A stretch of 64,000 nucleotides of DNA. Origin: Perkinsus olseni. Taxonomy: Eukaryota; Perkinsozoa; Perkinsida; Perkinsidae. The translations under genes were made by a program, and so were the position numbers. The stretch is taken from NCBI GenBank assembly GCA_013115135.1, contig JABANP010000248.1, positions 1 to 64,000 of the forward strand, written 5' to 3'. Each line of letters begins with the position of its first letter. Positions within the stretch are counted from its first letter, which is position 1. The notes beneath the pieces are model-generated. The model ran no database searches and had not been told where the DNA came from. It was given only the letters and a program-made list of their open reading frames with translations. Shown piece after piece: positions 12,101 through 24,067 of this stretch.

Positions 12101-15100
12101 TCACTGGAAGCTCTTCTGCTCCGCCTCGTAGGTGTACTTCGACCCAGACCCGGCCAGTGCCACGCTGAACACTCTCCTCTTATCCTTCGAGAAGAACCTA
12201 AGCACGTTGAATTTGCCCGCGAAAACTAATATAGATCCCTTCGGGCTGGTCATCCCCATGCCCCTACCGGTCGTATAAGTCGAGCAAGTCCTCCTTCTTC
12301 ATACCAGAGAGCTCCTTGCTCTCCTCAATACAACCATTCCAGTTGTATCGGCTCTCCTGGACCTAACACCAGTACACCATCTCCTTGGCCGATCGCCGCA
12401 TCCCCGCTGGGCTCACCTCACACCACATCGTAGTGGCCTCTTCGGTCAACGTACGTGGCGGCTCCAACTTGCTGCGGGCCAGGGACACCACATGAGAAGC
12501 AAAAGTGTCTTCGGACATCTCCAACAACACCGACTGCCTGATTAAGGGGCAGATCCACTATTGGCATGAGAACGGTTTTGATGTGATTCGCTCGAGAAAA
12601 TGCACGATCCTTACAAACCCCTAACAGAGAGTATAAAATCGACTCTGTTACCTTGGAGCTTCTACCAATTATTTGCCGTTGACAATGATTCAGCGCCCAC
12701 AACTGATTCGCATTCACAACGCGAAGAAGGCAAATTCGATCAGGTGCACATGTGCGTTGCAGTTTTTGCATGCGACCCACGGCTCCGCACTGAAGAGCAG
12801 CCGCCCTTCTCACCTAAACTCTTCCAAGAACGCATCTATCCTCTCCCACAGCGTAGCGGGTCCGGCCACCGCCGACTGCACGACAACAACGTAGCCGAGG
12901 ACCTGAAAAGAAGGGCAACCCAATTTACAGTACACCGATCTCGACGCCGAGCTCACCCCGCCGGTGAGTCTGACCCCACAGAAAACGCTGTAGCCCAGCT
13001 GCTGCTTCGTTCTTAGAGTGTCAAAGAGAGGTTCTTCCATCACCGACTCCAACAGGTCCAGCAAGACCCTGTCCCGAATGTTGTTAGGCGAGCACTGGTA
13101 GTAGGCCTCCAACTGAATGACCACAATCAAGATCAGCTGCGGCTGCGTAGCGTCACTTACGACGCTGTTCTGCTCCGTCGGGTCCTGAGTTTCCTCGAGG
13201 TAGACCGTATGACCAAGGGGAATCTCCAAACACTGCAGGTAGGGGAAGTCCGCCGGCTGAAGGAGAGAATATCTTTCAACCACAAATCTTCCCATGATCG
13301 ACCTAAGATGCTCCTCCATATCATGCACATGCACGATTACCGGGGCCACAAGACCTAGAGCTTACTTGAAGGTGTTGAACGGCATGCGCCTTCATCTCAG
13401 CTTCAACCATGCTCTCTATCTAAAGGACAGCTAAAGACAGCACTGGCCCTTCCACGTATATCCTACCTCCTCCACAAACTCCTTATCAAGGTTACCCAGC
13501 ATCAGGCACTCAGCCTTAACACCGTGCTGCTTCACAGTAGTGTCCAAGTCTCCCAGTATCTACAGTACGAGTGCGGATAGGCCTACCTATTAGCCTTCAC
13601 AGATAGTAAAAGTCAGTATACTAATACAAATACTTAAGGATCCATCTTAATACTGATTGATCGTGTCCCGAACGCACGGTATGAAAGTCCTCAGGAAGTG
13701 TCCCCAACAACTTTCAGATCATCATTGCTCATCACTACACGTAAAATATCGATATTACGTTATTATAGAATTATATTTTATCGCCCGAAACACCAATTAC
13801 AACCTATTCACTTCAAGCAGTTTCAGAAGTGTATGATATCAATAAATTCATAACTGCAATGTGATGATGATGAGATCCTCATCACTAGGATCTAGTTGGC
13901 TATAAATAGAAAAGCAGCGACCACCAAGAGGCGGCCACTGCTCTCCAGCGGAGCGATGCTAAGACCATTTAACGCCTTCCAGAGCTGCATCCCGCAATAG
14001 AGAATTTCCACGCTATACGATAGTAGGAGGGCGACGTCACCTGATCGAGGTTGTCAGCTACTCCCTTCTCCTGCAGTAAGGCTCGCTTAGTGAGGCCCCT
14101 ATGCATTGCCCCCTGAAGATGAGACCACACCTCTTCCATGGCATTCATGCATTTGCCCTCTCACCCGTGACAAAAGTGTCATCCTACGAATAGCTGAGGC
14201 ACAGGGTATAGGACGCATATCTTCATTAAAGAACCTACCAACAAAAATTATAGAAACGCCTCCACCGGGGATCGAACCCGGGACCTCACGAGATCCGCGA
14301 CAAGCTCAGAATACCCTAGAAAGACACAAGAAACTCCTCAAAAAGCAATCACTGCCTACCGGCGCTCCAGGGCCTCCTTGATGGCTCCAAAACGGCCGAG
14401 CAGCAAATCCTCGGACTTCTTCAAGTAAAGAATAACCTCCAATACCTACAACGAGCACTGTCACCCCAACGACGCTGACCAGAGGTAGAGAGGTGAAATC
14501 ACAGTCAACACAGGCGAGCGTTTTCGACCACATTTCAAGGCGCACTATGAAGGATACGGATTACCAGGGAGGCTGGCAGGATTCTCGCGTACTGCGCAAG
14601 CGCACAAAGGATGAGAGAAGGATGGGAAGCGGGGATGGTGGTTTCTACTATATAAACGATAGTGAAAGTCTTAGTAATATAAGAGGCAGGCATGGTTGTG
14701 CGCGAATAATATTCTATCACATACCACACTTTCCACATCTTCTGGCGCGCAACGACTACTAGGTGAGAAGAGGGGTCTAGAATTAACACACACGAAGGAA
14801 CCGGGTAGACAAAGATCAAAGCCATTTATATCGGTTTTGCATCGCTCCGCTCACATTTTTCATCAGGGCCGCAAGAGAATCCTTGAACCCATAAACACGC
14901 AGTTCAAGCCCCTGTGCAGCAAAGGTTAGTTCAGTCGCCAAGCCAGCCATCTCCGCCAAATAGGTCTCTTCGATCAAGGCCTCCTTAGCAAGCTCCACCC
15001 AAAGACGTTGTTGCACGAACATAGTGATGTCATTGACGAATAGTGGCGTCGTCAAACGGATCTGAGGAGAGAAAATTATGATCACCATTCGAGCCCCCTT

Positions 15101-18100
15101 TCCCCCCTGGACAATGGTGAATACGAACATGTATCTGTACGATGTTACCCCTATTCCACCATGGGGCTCCGGGAGCTCCCACGAGCGCACAAGCCAGGAG
15201 TCGATTTCGAGAAGAAACCACACCCGATCGGCAACAGCATCATCAACACGTACGCGTATATCGCAGCGAGGAGTCGCCGAAACGAGCGTCTTCGGTAGGT
15301 AGAAAAATTGGTCTCCTCGCGTGACCATCATCCTAGGAGCCTGTCGATCGCTCGGGACCACCGGGAAGTCTTCGTAGACGGACACGGTGGGGGCATCTTT
15401 CGCTTCTGAGGAAAAAAGTCGTTCACTTGCCGATGGCTTCAGAGAGGAGCTCACCATCCTTCATCTCAGGGAACACTCTTCCGGAGAGGCCCGAGCAGCT
15501 TGTGGAGGGATCGTAAACAGTGAAGTCCTTGGCGATGTATCTACAATATCAAACAGAAACTGAATCCTTACAGTCGATTGTGAGAAATATCCTAGCTTGA
15601 CCATAAGCATAAACAAGGAACAAGATACTCAGTCGACAGACATGGACGTACACATTCTTCCTAGGAAGAGCAAGATGGTCGTTGACACTAGGCGCAGCCA
15701 AGCGTCCCTTGAACTCGTCATCCAACTCCGTGCGCCAGTATTCCACACCAAACCACGGCTCAACCTCAGGAGGGCCCTCCGGTACCAGACCTGCAGAAAT
15801 AACGGATCACTACTGCCGAGTATGAGGAAGTAACAAATCCATCAGAGCCGTTAAGGAGAAAATGACAAATCCTCTCAGACAGTGTGAAAGGGGCAACAAG
15901 GACCAACGATCGTATCGACAGGGACTACAACGATCGGTTCACAAGAGTGAAAAACCTACCATCAATGTTAAGACCCATCTCCTTCGTCATCTTCTCCAAC
16001 ATCACCTCGGGCGTCTCGCCAGGTGTCTCATCCTCGTCCTCCTCATCCATCTCCTCGTCCTCCTCATCATCATCTTCACTATCCTCACCATCATCTTGCT
16101 CATCTTGCTCATCTTGCTCTTCCTCACAATCATCATCATCCTCCTCCTCCGTACCCTTACTCCGTCCGAAAACCTACGCAATCATTACTCAAGCGAGCGC
16201 CCCTAGGAGCACGTACACTGCTGGTGAGAACAAGTAGCATTTTCTCAGAGGTGATGTACTCATTAAGGAGCTCACTAACTTCCTTCGGCTTGAACTCTGG
16301 CTCCAGAAAGTACGTGCTGTTCAGAAGATTCTCATAAGATATCTTCGCAGCCTGAAGAAAATGTGCAGTAACCGACATATCTTTCTCTTAAACGAAAAGC
16401 CCGTGAGCCTTTAGATCAGTCCCCATCGATGCTTGCATGGTGATTTTAGCTACAATATATTTATCAGAGAACATAGTCCCGGAAACAGCCGTGAGAACGA
16501 CCGCGGAAGAAGGCATCCGAAATCGAACCAGCGGGCGCCGCGGCAAAGAGCTCACCGGAAGCATAGAGCTCGACAAGTCATCGGCAGTAGTAGAAGGATC
16601 TCTCTCCTCAATAAAACGGTACTGCATGTTGCTCACCTACAAAACAGGCCCATGAAGACCCCGAGTCGGTAGTTAGTCGGAATGCTGCGACGCCCTTCGC
16701 CCTCCGATGATATTGAAGGGTGGTCGCAAGCTCACCTGCCTGATCTCATCATACACCCAATCCGGTATCGATCCCAACCTCCTCAGCATGTCTAGATATC
16801 TGTGAAGAAAGGAAACCAACGATACACCAGCAGGGAGAGAGGATGAGCAAGCGGAGTGTGGGAGATATGAAGCTGCTATGTGATAACGAGCAGGCTCACT
16901 GTGGCACTATTCAGATAGTGATATCCAAATCAAATTAGATTATATTCATTATCGGCATATTATTATCATTAGTAGTTCTCTATAGCATCTATATGATGCA
17001 CCCCTCAGTAGCTATGGCAGAGAATGATTTTGCTTCCTAGGATTACTACAGTCGCCGCGACAGAAAAATTGTCGACAGCAACAGTCCGCAGCCGAGCACA
17101 CACAACCTCACCGTCGATCCACCCTTGGTTTGTGACGTAAACAAGAAGGGCTAGCCACGTATACCCTGCCCATAACTTACTCCATCACATGAACCACAAC
17201 TTCCTTCCAGAGGGCCAACCCCCTAGTAGAGAGAGTCACGCAGATGTCAAAGACGCTGCATATTGAATTACTACCGTACCTGACATTTGAGGTGGACTCA
17301 ATCACATCTCGACTGGCAGCAGCTCTCCAGTGAAAACGGCAGTGCCACCTGCAAATGGCCTTATTTCAGTATCAGCATTCATCGCACAATTTACGGGTCT
17401 CAGCGCCCAGACTAGTAGCTACTTTGCAACAGTATCGCTACTCACGCTGATGAGAAGTATAGCTCATGAAAAGGAAATACAACCCTCGTGTGACCTAGCA
17501 GCTCTTCCGTAATTAAAACGGTAATACGCGACAGTTCGGATGACAACTGTCATCAACCGCCAGCTCACCCTTCCTCAGACACCCCCGCCGAGAGGTCCGT
17601 AGCAAGTCCCTTCGACCTCAAGAACGATAACAGTGAGCCGGAGCCTGAGTCGAACCACCACTACAAAGAGAGAGTTGGGGAAGGAGTGGTACTACTACTA
17701 CTACCTTCATGGCCTATTAAGTGACCCAGCGTATTGGCCGGCTTCGTGCGGTACATGCCGTTCTGGGGAGGCAACTGCCACTGCAGTTGCAGCCTGTGGA
17801 TGTCTTTGATAGGCTGACAAGAAGCAATCCTCATCTCCACAGCGCATTAGAACGACTCATACGACAGAATATTTCAAGAAAATTCGAAAAAAACACTTTT
17901 TATTGACTCCGAGAAAGAAAATTCGTGGTCTTTTCCAACAAAGACCAGGACATCATTTCGCATAAGCAGTACGTCCAATCGCTTCATGATGCGACAGAGC
18001 CGGCCGTCCACTTCACAACGCGAAATGCTGCTACGCTCCGCCCCCACCATCCTACTCTAACTCTAATGAGGTAGGGCAAGGTCTCAACATCCAGAGGGAA

Positions 18101-20783
18101 GCCCTTCTTCTCCAAAGTAATATCCTCAGGCACCGCAGTCGCTAGCGGGTCAGCTGCAAGAGGTGCCGCCCGAACGTCCGAGAACGACGAACGCTGAAAG
18201 ATGACAACGATCCTCAGCGGAGCGATGCAAGGCTCACAATCTCACCAACTGCTTCTCCATGTCGTCTAATGGCATCCTCCCGACCATGCATGCCCGCATA
18301 CGACCTGAACAGCCGATAAAGATACACCGGGAATTTGCGGAAAAGTTGGTATTACCAGACAAGTAGTAACGGTCGTAAAACTGCAGTAGGGCCTCTCTCA
18401 ACTTGCCATAGTCACTACCGCCTTGTAACAAAGACTTCTTATTACCCCAGGTGAACTTCTTCCATATCTGATAGAAAAAGGGGAAAACTGAGTGCTAGCG
18501 CGTCAAGTGAACCCAAACACCCTCCTCCACGCAACACAATCACGCTGGCTCGACCTCGAGATTCCACAATCTCCCGACCTCCCATTCTACCGCCATTCAA
18601 GCTCACAATGATACGGTATTAAATTAACACTAATTATCATACCACACGGGAGCGAATTACTGTTTCTCCCCACGGCAAGGCCGCATCGGGTTGGATGACA
18701 AAAGCGCGCGCCCAGACGACGTCTTTACAGTACTGTACGCGCCATCTAAAGAGTGCAAAACTGTTCAGCGCGAGAACTCCTTAACTAAGAAGAATTACTT
18801 TCTCAAACTGAACTTATACTCTCATAAGCATACTGTAGTGACACCCCTGTCGCGAAGCGATATTAAGAAAAGAAATCTCTACCCATTCTGGCCCGGCTCT
18901 GCGCAGGACGTGACCCTCCCCAGGAAGAGTAGTACATGGTCTTCCTTAGCGAGGTAACAGCCTAGTTGCTCCAATCTTGCGGAATCACTGTTCAAAGTCT
19001 GTCGGTACCTACAGCGAATGAGCGCTCTCAGTAGGTCGCAGGTTCGAACCCCGCTAAGGGCATCTCTTGTAGCCCTACTCGCTCTCCACAGCTTCCAGCT
19101 CTCTTTCACTCGAGTCTGGGTTCATCAAAGGATTTGTAAAGAAGCCAGAAAACATATCCACTGCCTTCTCGAACCCGGACACGGTGCATTCAAAGTAGTA
19201 GCAGGTGTACCTACCCAGGAAGCTACGCCAAAAAGAGAGCGTGGATAACAAGGCCTGCCGCGTTCAACGGAATCAAGGGGCCAATAAATCAAGATTGACT
19301 ATTGGTTCCAGTCTCAATTCCGAGCTCCTTTCAAAGCAACCGTACTGGAGTCGAGGAAAGTACGGTACGGATTACGTTTCAAACTGTTAACTTGGTATGG
19401 GTACGGAGAACTAGTTCATATTAACTATATCAAATAACGCATACGTGTATCAAATTACGCCGTACTTCAAGTACGGCGTACTAGTACGGTACTGGGAACC
19501 GCTGCGACGGGTAGTACGGGTACGGAGCCGTACTCGTACTACCCATACCGTACTCCGTAACGTCGCCCACCTGTAAGGCCACGGAAGATAAGCCTTCTCT
19601 GGTGAGCAGTGGTGAAGACTCAGAGTGCTCACAACCTTGTAAAGTCCTCGCAGTTGTGGCCATAGGAAGATATTTCTACGCTTTTCATAGGTTGAGGTAG
19701 GATTTTGCAAATAAAAAGATACGCCCCCTAATACTACTCCAACTCGGTGTAGGCATTGCTGTAGCCACCGTTCTTCGACAAGTAGGTCTCGAACTCGTTC
19801 TCTCCAGGATACTTCTTCGAGCCCATGAACAGCATGTGCTCCAGGTAATGAGCCAGGCCGGGGTACCTGTGAAGGGAAACGACAGTAAAAATAGGATATG
19901 GCAAAAACACGAACAACAAAACTATCCGGCAAAAGTGTGACCCCGACGAATGCAAATATGGCTCTGGAATTTCGTGGATCAACTGTACTCATACAGACCT
20001 AAAATCAGTTTTTTCCTCAGGGCACTTTCCATTTTCGGCACACCCCATGCGTGCGTTCTACGCAGGCAAGGTTTCGTACAGCCAATGGACGATCGTCACG
20101 TGTCCGTGATAGAGGGAAGTTTAACAATGATCGCTGTTATCCCTTAGAGTGCCACAGCTACCCTTATGATCACGCTAACACTGTACTATTGCAACGGCAG
20201 TCGTACACTAGTACAGCTTTCTACTGATCTCACAGACCACAGTAGAGCTCACTCAGTAGGGTCAGTAAAACTGCCAACTCCAACACTGACTGCCATGGCC
20301 GCCTTCGTCTTCAACTCATCATCCAGCGGCAGTTGTACCAGTACCTAGCAGGAAGCCCACAATGAGCAGCGATGATGTTGATGTATTATCAGTGATAGAA
20401 AAGGAGCATCATCGGACCGAGACGGCGGGGTTTGAGAAAAGCACGAATACAACGGCGGTGGTGAAACAATTACGATGGGCTATCAAATACGTTTGATACG
20501 AGGCACATGTACATTGCAAAAAGAAATGCATCACTGACACAGCAATAGTCCAATGGCTGATCGTAAAGCGTGAAGAGAGCGCGAAGCCACCTCCTCAATT
20601 GCTGGCGCCTGCCGCTTTCCCCAACCCGCGTATTACAGCCTCGATGCCATTGTCCAGCCTGACAACTCTGTACTGTCTCTTGTCGTTGGGGCTCTTAGTG
20701 CTGTCCAGATCGACTAGTGACTTGCCGGCCACCTCCTCATGAGCTACTCGTTGGCGCTTTGCTGCTAACTCTGCTGGTGACAT
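12101..20783 (-). CDS. Insulin-degrading-enzyme-like M16 metallopeptidase (many exons)
   Basis: Starts at the ATG at 20783. Well-closed 5' exons are 20783-20637, 20344-20253, 19866-19738, 19210-19079, 19008-18936, 18467-18356 and 18304-18246. Later exons include 17813-17705, about 17645-17569, 17255-17181, 16799-16736, and blocks near 16.2-16.4, 15.7, 14.8-15.4, 14.0-14.1, 13.5, 12.8-13.3 and 12.1-12.4 kb. The inverted zinc motif HxxEH is intact ([20 protein letters not shown]). The family context follows: [18 protein letters not shown] (third zinc ligand Glu), [17 protein letters not shown], and the late [14 protein letters not shown] block. The stop is at 12101. Such enzymes degrade short peptides in cytosol or organelles. 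An acidic insert is present at mid-length. The junction between 17813-17705 and 17645-17569 does not close in phase with a simple GT-AG pair. Confidence 0.88.
14235..14289 (-). other. 55-nt intron with perfect T-arm-like hairpin
   Basis: On the coding strand it runs GTGAGG to TTGGTAG and includes CCGGGTTCGATCCCCGG, a five-base-pair stem with a TTCGATC loop exactly like a tRNA T-arm. No tRNA acceptor stem or D-arm pairs with it. Confidence 0.6.
15955..16165 (-). other. Acidic low-complexity insert within the M16 peptidase
   Basis: Minus-strand exon encoding about 45 mostly Asp/Glu residues (runs such as [19 protein letters not shown]), followed by a more normal helix-like stretch ending LNID at a GTAGGT donor. 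It sits between the segment like IDE LLVLTSS and the EPWFGVEYW block, at the domain-domain linker. The poly-Ser ORFs on the plus strand here are shadows. Confidence 0.7.
19009..19078 (-). other. 70-nt intron with tRNA-like sequence
   Basis: The intron between M16 exons 4 and 5 contains GGGGTTCGAACCTGCG. The opposite strand reads like a tRNA 3' half (AGGTCGCAGGTTCGAACCCC) after GAGCGCT. A full cloverleaf was not found. Confidence 0.55.
19340..19560. repeat. GTACGG/CCGTAC repeat cluster with palindromes
   Basis: Many copies of GTACGG and its complement, including a 23-bp near-palindrome (ACGCCGTACT / AGTACGGCGT) and a 32-bp near-palindrome around 19511-19542 (GTAGTACGGG...CTCGTACTAC). It lies in the 527-nt intron between M16 exons 3 and 4. 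Confidence 0.75.
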
Positions 20784-21345
20784 CTATTAGGAACTCAACA
20801 ACCACAACAATTCCTACTAACTTCTAGTCTCTATGGTCAAACATGCTCATCGTCAGTTCAACTAAGTCGAACCCTCCTCCCCCCTCGTGATTACCCATTA
20901 TCCTCATCCGCTCAACTCTTCAAGACTGATTTCTTTCTCCCCTACCGCTATGATTTTTAAAGTTAAATTGTTCTGCGGCTCCCACAAGGAATGGTCCGGC
21001 AAGAAATCGAGGCCAACGACCAAAGAAACGAGGCTATCCCGGAGCGAGATTCCCCATGTAGGAATGGCCGGAGATCAGCCAAATTCGGAATCCTTGGCGA
21101 GAGATCTTTACTATACATCATTGGCAGTGAACCCCTCGAGGATTGAACAGGAGAAAACCGTTCTCGCCGGGCGACGGCCGATCCTCCTTCTATCAATCAA
21201 GAGACGTCGTGTCGTGCACCCTCCCGAACCCCACTGTTGTGTCGTCGTGAACCCAAGGTCGCTCAGTATAAGTAATTACAGTGCTACAAGTAATGCCAGT
21301 ACGTAGGTTGGAATAATAGTAATAACAAGATCGACTTAGCGCTCA
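20784..21345. other. Intergenic, no gene recognised
   Basis: Probably contains the promoter of the M16 gene and the 3' end of the next minus-strand gene. No specific element is recognised. Confidence 0.4.
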
Positions 21346-23950
21346 CTACACATCGAACAGCCAATCCATAATCTGCCATACAGGTGCCATCAAACCCTCG
21401 ACTTGAGGGGCCAACGTGGCCGTCAGACGATCAGACTTCCTGCGGGAAGAAGAATCTCGTCCATCCCCCGAACTTGGCAATGCATATCCGACGTCGTTCG
21501 CCTCTTCATCTGCCTCAGAATTGATCAGCTGAAACCAGACGCACCGTAAAGATACGAAATTGAAGCGGCACGAACAAGCCGATAGTAGCCGGAAAGCAAA
21601 AGACGGGTGAGCGCGAGATGATTCTCCAAAATTCTTCGCAGTGCGCTATCGTATCTTCCTAGAGCTCTCCAGCAATGCTGACACTCTATCAGCTTCCTAT
21701 TTCATCAGCCGATTAATACCTATCTAAGCTAAACCCATAGACTGTCTCCAATAGTTCACACACAATACCACACGATGACCGCATCGTGTTACTACCGGGC
21801 TAGTGCAAGGTACTATCCCAATCATCGTTCCCTCGAACAAGACACTCCCTGACAGCTGCAGGCAGTTACGGGCTGCCGCTTGGGAAGGGAGGCAAACTGA
21901 AGAGAAGAGGAAAGTTGAAGGGCAGACGGAAACCGGCGGTGTAAGAAAAACAACCCCAGCCGATCAGGCGCCCTAGGATGAGCACTAAATGAGCGTAGCG
22001 CGACCGAGCCGCTCACAGAGGACAATCGCAATGCAGTATCGACCAGCACTACTCAGTCTTGCACCCAAGGCCAAGCTAGATTTCAGTAACGCTTTTCATA
22101 CCAACTCAGCACCTCCACCGCCGCTGACTTACCATGTATGAAGTTGCCATTGCCAACTCGGCATTCAACCACCTTCTCCCCGATAACTGCCTCGATATGG
22201 TGTCGAACCTGCGGCGTTTGTGTGATGTACTCATACCGCTCCTTCCCCAACTCCTACCGCGACAGCCATAGCAGGGGCGAATCCAAAAACGGTGACCCAG
22301 CACCCTGAGGAGCGTCCAGCGCCCATCGATGAGAGGCCACCGAGAGAGCCTCCAACACTTGCCAACGGGCCAAACTGAATACGACAAGAATACAACAACA
22401 GACGAACCGCTGTCCACAGGGAAATAAAGGCACATACGGTCAAACTAAATAAGAGGGAAATGGAAGAACATACATAATAGAAAATGGTAGAAAGTCTACA
22501 TAAAAACTATCTACAGAGAATAGTCGAAAATGCCTCTGCCCACAGTACAATAAGGTATCACTGCAAGAGAATGATAGTACACAAAGCCATACAGAATTCA
22601 TAATCAACTCCAGGGAACAACGACCTTATCCAGCCATCCCCGCTCAGCTCACCGACCAGCTTTATCACAGCAAGACGGAAGCAACGGAATCGAAACCCGA
22701 AAGGACATGATAGACCCGAAGGACCCGAGGGACCATCGTGAATAACCCCCTCGACTACCCCAGCATCGTCAGCCGTGTAAGCTCCTGATCTGTTCTGCAT
22801 GATGCCGCTTGTATCGAGCAGACCTCTTCCGCTGCTTCCTGCTGCGGCAGTGCCCTTGGTGGGGAAGCTAGAGAACATCTGACCAGACGACCAGTCGAAT
22901 GGGAGCGGAAAAATCTCTCCGACGATTAATATCGACGACAGTGGCGCTCGAGGTCTAGGTAGTTCAACCGACAATCCAAAAATAAAGTGTATCGCCATGC
23001 ATTCGGAAATGTCATTAATTGCTGCAACCCCAATTGTGGGGAACAGATCCATCCATTCCACGAAATCTGTTCTCTCTTCACCAGAAGCGGACCGAGTTGG
23101 TCGTCAACAAGATATCAGCGCCAGCAGTTTACCCTGACATGCATGTATATTCAAAGCCTGCCCATCACTACCGTGGGTATATCATCGCCACCCGGCGGCG
23201 GCAAGTCCTCTCGACTGGCGTAGTCTAGCGGGTCTGAGCTAATGAATCCTCTCTGGGCCGCCGGGGCACCTACACACAACACGCAATTGATCAAGTTGAT
23301 CAAGTCGAGCAATGACCCCTCCTGAACCGCTCTCCCTATTACCACTGTCACCGAAGAGGTCGGCCTGCTGCTGCTTCAAGCCATAAGTCTGCTGCTGCCC
23401 AGTAGCCTTGTCATCCGAGTGCCCGAAGAGACCTCCACGAGGAGGCGTGTCGTTGGATGGTGGCCGAAACATACCCTTTAAATGCTACTGAATATCAGCT
23501 ACTATTAGTAGAACAATACAACGGTTGTACTTGTACTCCATGAATACAGCAGGAGAACTACCGTATTACTATTGAATAGTGACTTGCTCTATACTAACCA
23601 TTATGAGTTTTCCCGACCATCCATTCGACAGTCTAGCAGCATTGTGGGGGCCATCGCCGTGGAGAGCCTCCACCTCCAGCATTCTGAAGTCTTTTACGCC
23701 CTGTGAATCGAATTGGGCGAACTCGAGTCCAAAAGCCCCACTGATGACCCACGACGACCTTCGCCGAATATCTTTTCTTCCCTCAAGCGCAAGCGAACCC
23801 GAATCCGATCCTGCAAGCTACAGCCGAATCACTCCGATCATCTCCGCCGTCTTCCCAACCGCGTTGGGGTGACTATTGAGAACAGTACTACTCCTAGGCC
23901 CGCCTGTCAAAAGGAACTTAACCAAAAGCAAGTGAGGGGTTATATATAAA
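21346..23950 (-). CDS. Uncharacterised multi-exon protein, Gly/FG-containing
   Basis: Several minus-strand blocks read as protein and end at good splice sites. An exon near 23.6-23.8 kb carries LEVEALHGDGPHNAARLSNG. An exon from about 23472 has GGLFGHSDDKATGQQQ and ADLFGDSG. Further blocks lie at 23.15-23.27 kb (SREDLPPPGGDDIPT), near 23.1 kb (ADILLTTNSVRF) and near 22.13-22.25 kb (ERYEYITQTPQVRHH, then a GTAAGT donor). The final exon ends in PVWQIMDWLFDV with a stop at 21346. The LFG repeats recall FG-type or low-complexity nuclear proteins, but no domain is recognised. Exon order and start are uncertain, and 21.5-22.1 and 22.3-23.0 kb were not resolved. Confidence 0.4.
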
Positions 23951-24067
23951 ACTGTACCGACTACCGAAGCCCATGGGGTAGCGGTACATAAGAATAGTGA
24001 TATCAATGGTCATAAAGCATATCTCAACTTCAAGCACGCAAGATACAAAGAAGGTCAAGCCAGGCTC

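Noticed and set aside
14235..14330. Minus-strand tRNA gene at the T-arm-like sequence
   Set aside because: The T-arm is perfect, but no seven-base acceptor stem or D-arm pairs at the right distance, and GT/AG borders at 55 nt fit an intron.
15884..16237. Poly-Ser and poly-His/Pro plus-strand ORFs
   Set aside because: Antisense of the acidic insert in the M16 peptidase.
19340..19560. CRISPR-like array
   Set aside because: Units are 6-bp palindromic words without regular repeat-spacer spacing, in a eukaryotic intron.
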